A stretch of DNA of 64,000 nt from UBA1447 sp002329225 (GTDB lineage Bacteria; Bacillota; Clostridia; Oscillospirales; Acutalibacteraceae): the NCBI GenBank assembly GCA_050946835.1, contig JBMNVN010000002.1:186001-250000 (forward strand), given 5' to 3'. Shown piece by piece: positions 1-7,412 of this stretch; position 1 is the first letter of the stretch; each line of letters starts with the position of its first letter. Below the pieces are notes generated by a model. It was not told the origin of the DNA and made no database searches. It was given only the letters and a program-made list of their open reading frames with translations. The translations under genes and the position numbers were made by a program.

Positions 1-701
1 TTGGCAAAAGCGTCTAAACACCCCTTTAAGTGCCCCATAGTAATTCCTTTGTCAACTACAAGCCCCTCAATCTGATGGAAAAGAGGGGAGTGGGTAGCGT
101 CAACTGCATCTGATCGAAATACACGTCCCGGAGCGATTATTCTAATAGGTGGGGATTGCTTTTCCATTACTCTTATTTGAACGGGTGAAGTTTGGGTTCT
201 TAATAACATTTTGTCGGTTATATAAAAGGTATCCTGAGTATCCCTTGCCGGATGATTTTCAGGAATATTCAGGGCTTCAAAATTATAATAGTCCCATTCC
301 ACTTCAGGACCGGTTGCTATTTGGAACCCCATACCTAAAAATATTTCCTTAACCTCGTCAAGGACTATTGATAAAGGATGCTTATGACCGAGATGCGGAC
401 GTATACCCGGTAGAGTTACGTCAATTGCTTCTGAGGACATTCTCTCGGTTAATTCGGCTTGTTTCAGTTTTTGTGTTGCCTGAAGAATTACTTCCTCAAT
501 TTCTCCGCGAACTTCATTAGCAATTTGCCCCATTACCGGCCGTTCTTCCGGCGACAGGCGTCCCATCTGTTTCAGAACTGCTGTCAGCTCGCCTTTTTTG
601 CCCAAAAATTTAATTCTTGCAGTTTCCAACTCTGCCTGTGTGCCGACTGACTTCAGCAGTTCAATTGCATCGTTTCTGATTTTTTCCAACTGATCGCGCA
701 A
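1..701 (-). CDS. pheS: Phenylalanyl-tRNA synthetase alpha subunit, partial
   Basis: Class II aminoacyl-tRNA synthetase alpha subunit, which with PheT charges tRNA-Phe. The 3' part lies outside the window. The translated N-terminal part shows the coiled-coil arm (LGKKGELT, residues 33-40), then HPLSIVLDEVKEIFLGMGF, GPEVEWDYYNFEALN and RTQTSPVQIR, which are typical class II motif 1/2 regions of PheS, followed by APGRVFRSDAVDATHSPLFH. I chose the TTG at 701: the ATG at 710 directly abuts the GGAAGG Shine-Dalgarno sequence, whereas TTG lies 8-9 bases from it, and the distance from this start to the LGKKG motif is the 37 residues I recall for B. subtilis PheS. The upstream T-box leader fixes the identity and regulation. 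Confidence 0.96.
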   Translation of the reverse strand, partial: MRDQLEKIRNDAIELLKSVGTQAELETARIKFLGKKGELTAVLKQMGRLSPEERPVMGQIANEVRGEIEEVILQATQKLKQAELTERMSSEAIDVTLPGIRPHLGHKHPLSIVLDEVKEIFLGMGFQIATGPEVEWDYYNFEALNIPENHPARDTQDTFYITDKMLLRTQTSPVQIRVMEKQSPPIRIIAPGRVFRSDAVDATHSPLFHQIEGLVVDKGITMGHLKGCLDAFA

Positions 702-721
702 AGCTATCATCCTTCCATAAA

Positions 722-985
722 TAAAAACCCTCGTCCTCATTTGAGGGACGAAGGTATTCTCCGCGTTACCACCCTGCTTTTTGCTTGATAAAAATAATCA
801 AACAAACTCTCAAATACCTCGTAACGTAAGGTGACGTCACTGCCTACTTCCAAAGGGTTGAGCAGCACCGCTCCCGAGTGAACTTCAACAGTTTGCCATT
901 TAATGCGCTTACAGCCACGGCGCATTTTCTCTTAAAGCTTAGTAGAAAACGGCGAAGAAGACTGCCTACTCTCTCGTTCAATGCG
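722..985 (-). promoter_or_regulatory. T-box leader of pheS, tRNA-Phe responsive
   Basis: On the minus strand the conserved T-box sequence AGGGTGGTAACGCGG lies at 775-761. It is followed by an intrinsic terminator (723-754, an 11-bp stem with one bulged C and a TTTTT run) just ahead of pheS. Upstream are the AG-rich stem I element GAGAGTAGGC and a candidate specifier codon TTC (882-880) in the context GAAGTTCAC, which matches phenylalanine. Uncharged tRNA-Phe is expected to stabilise the antiterminator and allow pheS(T) transcription. This region accounts for the gap between pheS and nnr. Confidence 0.93.
723..754 (-). terminator. T-box terminator hairpin ahead of pheS
   Basis: Minus-strand stem CCTTCGTCC(C)TC / GAGGACGAGGG with loop AAAT, followed by TTTTTAT. 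It is mutually exclusive with the T-box antiterminator. Confidence 0.88.
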
Positions 986-993
986 TTTTACAA

Positions 994-1022
994 TTTATAA
1001 CACAAACATATTATCATTGCAA
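994..1022 (-). promoter_or_regulatory. Promoter of the pheS T-box transcript
   Basis: Minus strand -35 TTGCAA (1022-1017), 17-base spacer, -10 TATAAA (999-994). Transcription would begin just upstream of the T-box stem I. Confidence 0.7.
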
Positions 1023-1050
1023 GTAAAATCAATATTTTTCAGACATTTAA

Positions 1051-1081
1051 TTGTAGAAAAGAATGTATATTATGATATAAT
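1051..1081 (+). promoter_or_regulatory. Promoter of nnr, extended -10
   Basis: TATAAT at 1076-1081 preceded by TGA (an extended -10, TGnTATAAT). A TTGTAG at 1051 is 19 bases upstream, so the -35 is weak. The start site would be near 1088, which leaves too little room for an ATG at 1102 with a Shine-Dalgarno sequence and supports the TTG start at 1120. Confidence 0.6.
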
Positions 1082-1119
1082 TTAAATTAATAAGCTTTGT
1101 AATGAAAAAGGGTGATAAC

Positions 1120-2667
1120 TTGAGAATATTAAGCGGTGCTCAGACTAAGGCTGTAGAATGTTACGCGGTTGAGCGAGGAATGACTTTTTTAGGCCTTATG
1201 GAAAATGCCGGTACAGCTTGTGCAGAAGTTATCAGGGACGTGGTTCTTCCCCGACTGTCCGGTAAAAAAATCTTGGTAGTCAGCGGAACGGGGAAAAACG
1301 GCGGCGACGGATTTGTTGTAGCCGAAAAACTGTATGAAGCGGGGATAGAGGTCAGCGTATTGCTTTGCAAGGGCGAACCTAAAGATGAAGAATCCCTCGA
1401 GATGCTAAACAGGATTAAAAAATTACCGATTGAAATAATTGGAAGTGCGGAAGTCTTAAATACCGAGTACTACAACAGTGCGGATATAATTGTTGATGCG
1501 ATATTCGGAACAGGGTTCAAAGGTGCGATGGAGTTCGATATCTTAAAGGTTGTTGAACTTATAAACAAGAGCAAAGCAATAAAAGTAAGTATTGACATTC
1601 CAAGCGGCCTTTATTGTGACTCCGGTGAGGAAACACAAGCTTTTGTAAAACCTGATTACACTCTTGCTTTAAACAACCTTAATCCGGTACATGTTTTGGT
1701 TCCGGCCTCATATTATTGCGGAAAAGTGATTCTTTGTGATATCGGTATTACAGACGATGTATACGAGCGCTTGACAGGGTTGAAAACTTTTGGATTAAAC
1801 GATAATGGAATTAAACAGCTTTTTAAGCCGATATCTCTCACCGTAAATAAAGGCGACAACGGACATGTGTTGAGTATATGCGGAAGTAAGAGTATGCCCG
1901 GAGCTGCAGTCTTGGCCGCAAAAGGGGCTGTATTTTCCGGTGCAGGTTTAGTTACCTGTGCCTTTCCTGAATGTGCTTATTCTGCAATATCTTCAAAACT
2001 GACGGAACCCCTACTGCTTCCTCTTGAATTTAACAAGAGCGGTACTTTTTCAGCAAATTCAATCCACAAGTTACTTCCGCATATAAAAAAGGCATCTTCT
2101 ATACTTGTCGGTTGCGGCTTGGGATTAAATAAGGATACCAAAGCACTTGTAAACTTTATTCTTGAAAACGCACAATCGCCGGTGATTCTGGATGCCGACG
2201 CATTAAATGCTGTCGCTGAAAACACTGATTTTTTAAAACAAATCAAAGTTCCCCTGGTTCTTACACCTCATCCCGGAGAGATGTCAAGACTTACCGGCCT
2301 GAGTATTCCGGAAATTCAGGCAGATAGAGTTTCGGTTGCTCATAACTTTGCTAAAGAATATGAAGTTACCTTGGTACTAAAAGGCGCCAATACAGTTGTT
2401 GCTGATAACAATAGCGTTGAAGTTTACGTAAATATTACCGGAAATCCCGGTTTGGCAAAAGGCGGCAGCGGAGATCTTCTGGCCGGTATCATTGCATCTT
2501 TTGTAGCCCAGGGTATTGGTGTTGGTGACGCTTGCATTGCAGGCGTCTATCTGCACGGACTGGCCGGGGACAGGGCGGCTGCAAGATTATCCGTAAGGGG
2601 AGTGACTCCTACGGAATGTGCTGAAGAACTTCAATCCGCATTGAATGACTTTGAAATACTCATTTAA
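1120..2667 (+). CDS. nnr: Bifunctional NAD(P)HX epimerase / ADP-dependent dehydratase
   Basis: Repairs hydrated NADH/NADPH. The N-terminal YjeF-type epimerase domain (about residues 1-215) shows GTGKNGGDGFVVAEKL and VVDAIFGTGF; the C-terminal ribokinase-like dehydratase domain (about 225-510) shows LTPHPGEMSRL and KGGSGDLLAGIIASF with the catalytic Asp region. At 515 residues it has the normal length of the fused bacterial enzyme. The start is placed at TTG 1120 with AAGGGTG upstream, giving MRILSGAQ as in the family, rather than ATG 1102, which has no Shine-Dalgarno sequence. It is the first gene of the plus-strand block. A separate promoter precedes hprK, so it may be transcribed alone. Confidence 0.95.
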   Translation: MRILSGAQTKAVECYAVERGMTFLGLMENAGTACAEVIRDVVLPRLSGKKILVVSGTGKNGGDGFVVAEKLYEAGIEVSVLLCKGEPKDEESLEMLNRIKKLPIEIIGSAEVLNTEYYNSADIIVDAIFGTGFKGAMEFDILKVVELINKSKAIKVSIDIPSGLYCDSGEETQAFVKPDYTLALNNLNPVHVLVPASYYCGKVILCDIGITDDVYERLTGLKTFGLNDNGIKQLFKPISLTVNKGDNGHVLSICGSKSMPGAAVLAAKGAVFSGAGLVTCAFPECAYSAISSKLTEPLLLPLEFNKSGTFSANSIHKLLPHIKKASSILVGCGLGLNKDTKALVNFILENAQSPVILDADALNAVAENTDFLKQIKVPLVLTPHPGEMSRLTGLSIPEIQADRVSVAHNFAKEYEVTLVLKGANTVVADNNSVEVYVNITGNPGLAKGGSGDLLAGIIASFVAQGIGVGDACIAGVYLHGLAGDRAAARLSVRGVTPTECAEELQSALNDFEILI

Positions 2668-2682
2668 TTTTTTAAGAAAAAA

Positions 2683-2703
2683 TTAGGCAAACTATGTGCC
2701 TAA
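2683..2703. repeat. Inverted repeat upstream of the hprK promoter
   Basis: TTAGGCA / TGCCTAA, a 7-bp perfect arm separated by 7 bases, directly upstream of the hprK -35 box (2710). There is no T-run on the plus strand; on the minus strand an AT-rich stretch ATTTTTT follows. It could be an operator or a weak hairpin after nnr. Confidence 0.45.
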
Positions 2704-2709
2704 ATACTA

Positions 2710-2738
2710 TTGGAATTATTCTAAATATAGTTTATAAT
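2710..2738 (+). promoter_or_regulatory. Promoter of the hprK-glk-murB-rapZ-whiA-dnaE cluster
   Basis: TTGGAA (2710-2715), 17-base spacer, TATAAT (2733-2738). The expected start is near 2745, giving a short leader holding GGAGGTGA before the TTG start of hprK. Confidence 0.78.
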
Positions 2739-2764
2739 CAACGATGTTGTTTGGAGGTGAGAAT

Positions 2765-3727
2765 TTGTCCGATAAATATTCGGTTTCACTGGAAAAAATC
2801 ATTAAAGACAATTCTTTTGAAACTCTGTATGTTCCGAAAAATCCTGCTGATATCTATATTTTTAAGCAGGATGTTAATCGCCCCGGTTTGATATTTGCCG
2901 GATATACCGGTTTTTTTGATCCCGCAAGGGTTCAGTTCCTCGGCCTCGCGGAAATGGAGTATTTGGCAAGCATCGGCAGTGAAGCTGCCGAGGAAAGCCT
3001 TTTGCGTCTATTTGAAAGAGAGCCGGTTACCGTAATAATTACAAGAAACTTGGATTGTTCCGATTATTTGCTTAATTTGGCAAAAAGGTTTAACGTTCCG
3101 GTTTTAAGAACGGCGGAAACTACCTCGGCATGCATGTCGTCTTTAATCGCTTATTTGAGCCTTGAATTGGCTGAACGTATAACAAGACACGGCGTTTTGT
3201 TGGAAATAAGCGGTGAGGGTGTGCTGATACTTGGTGACAGCGGAATCGGAAAAAGCGAGACGGCCCTTGAGTTAATTAAAAGAGGACACAGACTGATAGC
3301 GGATGATGCGGTCGAGATAAAAAGAGTTTCCGCAAAAACGCTTGTGGGTTCTGCACCGGACAATATTCGCCATTATATTGAACTTCGGGGCGTCGGCGTT
3401 ATTAATGCCAGGCAACTGTTCGGAATGAGTGCGGTAAAAACAACGGAAAAAGTGGATATGGTTGTTCAGCTTGAAATCTGGGATGATCAGAAAGTTTATG
3501 ATCGCCTGGGGTTGGAAAACGAACATATCAATATTCTGGGAATTAATGTTCCCCTGGTTGTTGTGCCTGTAAAACCCGGAAGAAATTTAGCTGTAATAAT
3601 TGAAGCGGCGGCGATGAACAACCGTCAGAAGAAGATGGGCTTTAATGCTGCGGAAGAGTTATTGAAGAATTTGGGAATGCTGGAAGAAATAATTCCTGAA
3701 GAAAACGAAATAGAGTTTTGGACCTGA
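2765..3727 (+). CDS. hprK: HPr kinase/phosphorylase
   Basis: Phosphorylates or dephosphorylates Ser46 of HPr and so controls carbon catabolite repression and sugar PTS uptake in Gram-positives. The P-loop GDSGIGKSETALEL is present near residue 155, followed by LIADDAVEI and the family signature ELRGVGVINARQLFG. Length is 320 residues, normal for HprK. The start is TTG 2765, with GGAGGTGA 6 bases upstream; an in-frame ATG at 2744 would place this Shine-Dalgarno sequence inside the gene. It is followed by glk after 33 bases, so a catabolite-control enzyme sits with a sugar kinase. ptsH is not in the window. Confidence 0.96.
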   Translation: MSDKYSVSLEKIIKDNSFETLYVPKNPADIYIFKQDVNRPGLIFAGYTGFFDPARVQFLGLAEMEYLASIGSEAAEESLLRLFEREPVTVIITRNLDCSDYLLNLAKRFNVPVLRTAETTSACMSSLIAYLSLELAERITRHGVLLEISGEGVLILGDSGIGKSETALELIKRGHRLIADDAVEIKRVSAKTLVGSAPDNIRHYIELRGVGVINARQLFGMSAVKTTEKVDMVVQLEIWDDQKVYDRLGLENEHINILGINVPLVVVPVKPGRNLAVIIEAAAMNNRQKKMGFNAAEELLKNLGMLEEIIPEENEIEFWT

Positions 3728-3760
3728 ATTATTAATCTAAAATACTGTTGGAGGTAAGTT

Positions 3761-4708
3761 ATGTACAGGATCGGTGTGGATTTGGGCGGCACAAATATTG
3801 TGGCCGGAGTAATTGATGAAAGCCTGAATATTATCGGGAAAGGTAAGATGAAAGCCAGAACTCCTCGTCCGGCGGACGAAATATTTGCCGATATCGAACA
3901 GGCTGCTATTATGGCTGTACAGGAAGCCGGATTAAGCATGGATGATATAATATCCATAGGTGTAGGGACTCCCGGCTCCGTCAATAAGAATACCGGATAC
4001 ATTGAATTTGCCAACAATCTTGATTTTAAAAAAGTTCCGGCAAAGGAAATGTTGGAAAAAAGGTTTAAGAAGCCGGTATATCTGGATAACGATGCCAACT
4101 GTGCAGCCTTGGGTGAGGCAATTGCCGGCGCCGGTAAAGGGGTATCAAGTTTTGTTGCGATTACATTGGGAACCGGTGTAGGCAGCGGAATAATAATTGA
4201 CGGAAAGATTGTCGGGGGCGTAAACTTTGCCGCCGGCGAGATGGGCCATATGGTGATCTCCGAAGGTGGAGAGCAGTGTAACTGCGGCAGAAGAGGCTGC
4301 TGGGAGAGATATGCTTCAGCTACGGCCCTTGTTGCTCAAACCAAAGATGCTATGAGACTTAATCAGGACAGCAAAATGTGGGAAGAAGTAGAGGACAATA
4401 TTGACCGTGTGTCCGGCAGAACCGCCTTTGACGCAATGCGCAAGGGCGATGAAACAGCAAAAAAAGTTGTTGCTCAATATATTTACTACGTTTCAGTAGG
4501 AATTATAAATATTATCAACGCTTTACAGCCTGAGGTTCTTTGTGTGGGCGGCGGTATCAGCAATGAGGGTGAAGAACTTCTGGTTCCGATCAGAACGCAT
4601 GTCGAGCGCGAGCGATACAGTATTTATGCTACAAAGCAAACAAAAATCTGTTCTGCCGTATTAGGCAATGATGCCGGTGTTATCGGTGCAGGTTTATTAG
4701 ATTTTTAA
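3761..4708 (+). CDS. glk: ROK family glucokinase
   Basis: Phosphorylates glucose with ATP in the cytoplasm. It has the N-terminal phosphate-binding motif DLGGTN, the LDNDANCAALGEA motif with the catalytic Asp, the GTGVGSGII loop and the ROK zinc motif CNCGRRGCWERYAS. Length is 315 residues as in bacterial ROK glucokinases. The start is ATG with GGAGGT 7 bases upstream. It lies between hprK and murB in one direction with short gaps, so co-transcription is likely. Other ROK sugar substrates cannot be excluded from sequence, but the glucokinase subfamily is the best fit. Confidence 0.93.
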   Translation: MYRIGVDLGGTNIVAGVIDESLNIIGKGKMKARTPRPADEIFADIEQAAIMAVQEAGLSMDDIISIGVGTPGSVNKNTGYIEFANNLDFKKVPAKEMLEKRFKKPVYLDNDANCAALGEAIAGAGKGVSSFVAITLGTGVGSGIIIDGKIVGGVNFAAGEMGHMVISEGGEQCNCGRRGCWERYASATALVAQTKDAMRLNQDSKMWEEVEDNIDRVSGRTAFDAMRKGDETAKKVVAQYIYYVSVGIINIINALQPEVLCVGGGISNEGEELLVPIRTHVERERYSIYATKQTKICSAVLGNDAGVIGAGLLDF

Positions 4709-4718
4709 TTGAGGGTCC

Positions 4719-5621
4719 ATGAATACTTTTGAAAAAATTGCCGGTAAGGCAAAAGAACTCGGTTTTCCTGCGGTTTTAAATGCACCGATGAAGGAATACA
4801 CCTCCTTTCGCATTGGCGGCCCCGCCTCTTTGCTTTTAGTGCCTGATAATTTAGAAAACACCGTATCAATGCTCAAGTTCTGCAAAGAATACGAGTTGCC
4901 GTATTTTTTCTTAGGCAACGGCAGTAATCTTCTAGTGTCAGATGAAGGATATGCCGGTGTCATGTTCAACACCGTCGGCCTCAATAAATGTCGATTAAGT
5001 GATGGAGCCGGCATTGAATGTGAGGCCGGCACTTCATTAAATTATTTGTGCAAGTTTGCTTTAAACAACAATCTTACCGGTTTGGAATTTGCGTACGGTA
5101 TTCCCGGCACTGCAGGCGGAGCCGCCTATATGAATGCGGGAGCGTACGGCGGCGAAATGAAGGACGTTATTACCCGTTGCGAACATTTGGATGATTCATT
5201 TGAGCAGGGATGTTTTTCAATAGACGAATTACAGACCGGTTACCGCAAAAGCGTTTATTCGAGCACCGGTTATCTGATTACAAAGATTCATTTACGCTTG
5301 AATAAAGGATTTCATGATGAAATAGCCGGTAAAATGAGCGAAATTCTCGATTTGCGTAAGAAAAAGCAACCCCTTGAATACCCCAGTGCCGGGAGCACTT
5401 TTAAAAGACCGGAGGGCGATTATGCAGGCAGACTGATTGAAACTTGCGGTCTTAAGGGATTAAAAGTTGGGGGTGCCGAAGTCAGTACCAAGCATGCAGG
5501 TTTTATAATTAATACCGGAAATGCTCTTTGTGATGATGTTAAAAGGCTTATAGAAATTATTCAAGAAAAAGTTTATAAGGAAACTTCCGTCATGTTGGAA
5601 ACAGAAATAAAGTATTTATAG
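4719..5621 (+). CDS. murB: UDP-N-acetylenolpyruvoylglucosamine reductase
   Basis: FAD enzyme of the second committed step of peptidoglycan precursor synthesis, making UDP-MurNAc with NADPH. It shows the N-terminal TSFRIGGPASLLLVP segment, the FAD-binding FLGNGSNLLVSDEGY, the central LEFAYGIPGTAGGAAYMNAGAYGGEM, the substrate motif GYRKSVY and YPSAGSTFKRPEGDYAGRLIE with the catalytic Ser region. The 300-residue length fits the type II (Gram-positive) form. The gap to glk is 10 bases and GAGGG precedes the ATG. Confidence 0.96.
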   Translation: MNTFEKIAGKAKELGFPAVLNAPMKEYTSFRIGGPASLLLVPDNLENTVSMLKFCKEYELPYFFLGNGSNLLVSDEGYAGVMFNTVGLNKCRLSDGAGIECEAGTSLNYLCKFALNNNLTGLEFAYGIPGTAGGAAYMNAGAYGGEMKDVITRCEHLDDSFEQGCFSIDELQTGYRKSVYSSTGYLITKIHLRLNKGFHDEIAGKMSEILDLRKKKQPLEYPSAGSTFKRPEGDYAGRLIETCGLKGLKVGGAEVSTKHAGFIINTGNALCDDVKRLIEIIQEKVYKETSVMLETEIKYL

Positions 5622-5650
5622 TTAACATTTGGCAAAATGGGGGTGTCTTT

Positions 5651-6508
5651 TTGGAACTTCTAATAATAACGGGATTGTCGGGAGCCGGCAAATCCAGAGG
5701 GGTTAACGCCTTGGAGGATATAGGATATTTTTGCGCCGATAATATGCCTCCTAAACTCATTCCGACCTTTATTCAGCTTATTTTAGATTCGAGGGAGGCT
5801 CGTCCCCGTGTTGCAATTATTTCCGATACTCGGGCAGGCGGATCTTTCAAAGACCTTTTTGCGGCTTTAGATGAGCTTAAAGCAATGAAAATAGCGTATA
5901 AAATTTTATTTTTTGACGCAAGCAGTGAGGTGCTTTTAAGAAGATATAAAGAAACAAGACGCAAGCATCCGCTTCTTGAGCAGCATAACGGTTCGGTTTT
6001 GGATGCAATAGAAGCGGAAAGAACTATTTTGCAACCTGCAAGGCAAATTGCCGATTATATAATTGATACTTCCAACCTAAGTGCAATTGAGTGCCGTGAA
6101 AGAATTTCACAATTATTTCTGGAAAATCCGGCGAATTCAATGCGTATACATATAATATCATTCGGTTTTAAATACGGTATACCGAATGATTCCGACTTGG
6201 TTTTTGACGTTCGCTGTCTACCCAATCCCTTTTATATTGATTCTTTGAAAGAGCGTACGGGTCTTGAACAACCGGTTTATGACTTTGTTATGAAGTGGGA
6301 ACAGGCGGTTGGACTAAGAGATAAACTGTTTGATTTGATAGACTTTTTGCTCCCTCATTACAGAAGCGAGGGAAAAAGTCAACTTGTTATTTCAATAGGT
6401 TGTACAGGCGGTCGGCATCGTTCCGTAGTGTTTGCAGAGCTTATTAAAGCTCACTTGACAGATGATGGACTGTTTTTAAGCATTAACCACAGAGATATTA
6501 AGAAATAG
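5651..6508 (+). CDS. rapZ: RNase adapter RapZ / YvcJ-type nucleotide-binding protein
   Basis: P-loop protein of the RapZ/YvcJ family. In Gram-positives YvcJ binds and hydrolyses nucleotides and affects competence; in E. coli RapZ controls GlmS via small RNAs. Walker A is GLSGAGKS (residues 8-15), a conserved ISDTRAGGSF follows, and the C-terminal domain has IGCTGGRHRSVVFAE. Length is 285 residues, normal. The start is TTG 5651 after GGGGGTG. whiA follows with no gap. In most Firmicutes yvcK lies between these two genes; here it does not. Confidence 0.95.
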   Translation: MELLIITGLSGAGKSRGVNALEDIGYFCADNMPPKLIPTFIQLILDSREARPRVAIISDTRAGGSFKDLFAALDELKAMKIAYKILFFDASSEVLLRRYKETRRKHPLLEQHNGSVLDAIEAERTILQPARQIADYIIDTSNLSAIECRERISQLFLENPANSMRIHIISFGFKYGIPNDSDLVFDVRCLPNPFYIDSLKERTGLEQPVYDFVMKWEQAVGLRDKLFDLIDFLLPHYRSEGKSQLVISIGCTGGRHRSVVFAELIKAHLTDDGLFLSINHRDIKK

Positions 6509-7411
6509 GTGAGCAAGATTACTTTCACTGCCAAGGTCAAAAATGAATTGTCCAGGGAAGCGATTATTCCAAAGTGCTGCTTAAAAGCGCAAACTTATGG
6601 GCTGCTTCTTTTTGGCCGCTCATTTGATTTTAAAGAGATTTCTTATTATACTGAAAACGATGTAATCGCTGATTTTTACAATAAAAGTATTTTTGAATTG
6701 ACAAATATTGCACCGCAAGTAAAAACTCCTGACGGTAAACACACGCTTTATATAGAAAAGGAAGAAGAAAGAAGAATAATTTTCAATTATTTCGGACACG
6801 CCGAAAACGAATTGACCTTGAGAATTAATCGTTCCAATATTACTGATGAATGTTGTTTTGGAGCCTTTATTCGAGGGGTTTTCATTTCTTGCGGTACTGT
6901 ATCTTCACCGACAAAGAGTTACCATTTAGAGTTTGTAGTTCCGTTTTTGAAGCTGTGCAACGATTTGATTAACATGTTGCAGGAATTGGGTTTGCCGCCG
7001 GGACATATTGTCAGGAGCGGTTACCATGTTTTATATTACAAGGGGAGCGAAAAAATAGAAGATCTTTTAACTTTGATGGGAGCTACCGACGCGTCCCTGG
7101 AATTAATGGGCACTAAGATAGTAAAAGATATGCGCAACAAAGTTAATCGTATGGTTAACTCTGAATTGGCGAATATTTCACGAACCGTTGAGGCTTCCGG
7201 GAAGCAAATAAGCGCAATCGATTTAATTGAAAAGAAAATCGGTATAGACTCGTTGCCGCCGGAATTGCGGGAGTTGGCTATCCTGAGAAGGAAGAATCCG
7301 GAGGCTACCTTATCAGCTATAGGTAAAATGCTGAGTAAACCTTTGTCAAGGTCCGGTGTCAATCATCGGCTTAAAAAAATAATTAATATTGCAACTGAGT
7401 TGGAGCAGTAA
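6509..7411 (+). CDS. whiA: DNA-binding protein WhiA
   Basis: WhiA family: an inactive LAGLIDADG homing-endonuclease fold fused to a C-terminal helix-turn-helix, linked to cell division and sporulation control. The N-terminus MSKITFTAKVKNELSRE is typical. The C-terminal RELAILRRKNPEATLSAIG and SRSGVNHRLKKI form the HTH. Length is 300 residues. The start is GTG immediately after the rapZ stop codon with only a weak AAGAAA upstream, so translational coupling to rapZ is likely. dnaE starts 1 base after its stop. Confidence 0.94.
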   Translation: MSKITFTAKVKNELSREAIIPKCCLKAQTYGLLLFGRSFDFKEISYYTENDVIADFYNKSIFELTNIAPQVKTPDGKHTLYIEKEEERRIIFNYFGHAENELTLRINRSNITDECCFGAFIRGVFISCGTVSSPTKSYHLEFVVPFLKLCNDLINMLQELGLPPGHIVRSGYHVLYYKGSEKIEDLLTLMGATDASLELMGTKIVKDMRNKVNRMVNSELANISRTVEASGKQISAIDLIEKKIGIDSLPPELRELAILRRKNPEATLSAIGKMLSKPLSRSGVNHRLKKIINIATELEQ

Positions 7412-7412
7412 T

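Noticed and set aside
737..925. Short open frame on the minus strand upstream of pheS
   Set aside because: It lies entirely in the T-box leader and its codons are explained by the conserved RNA elements.
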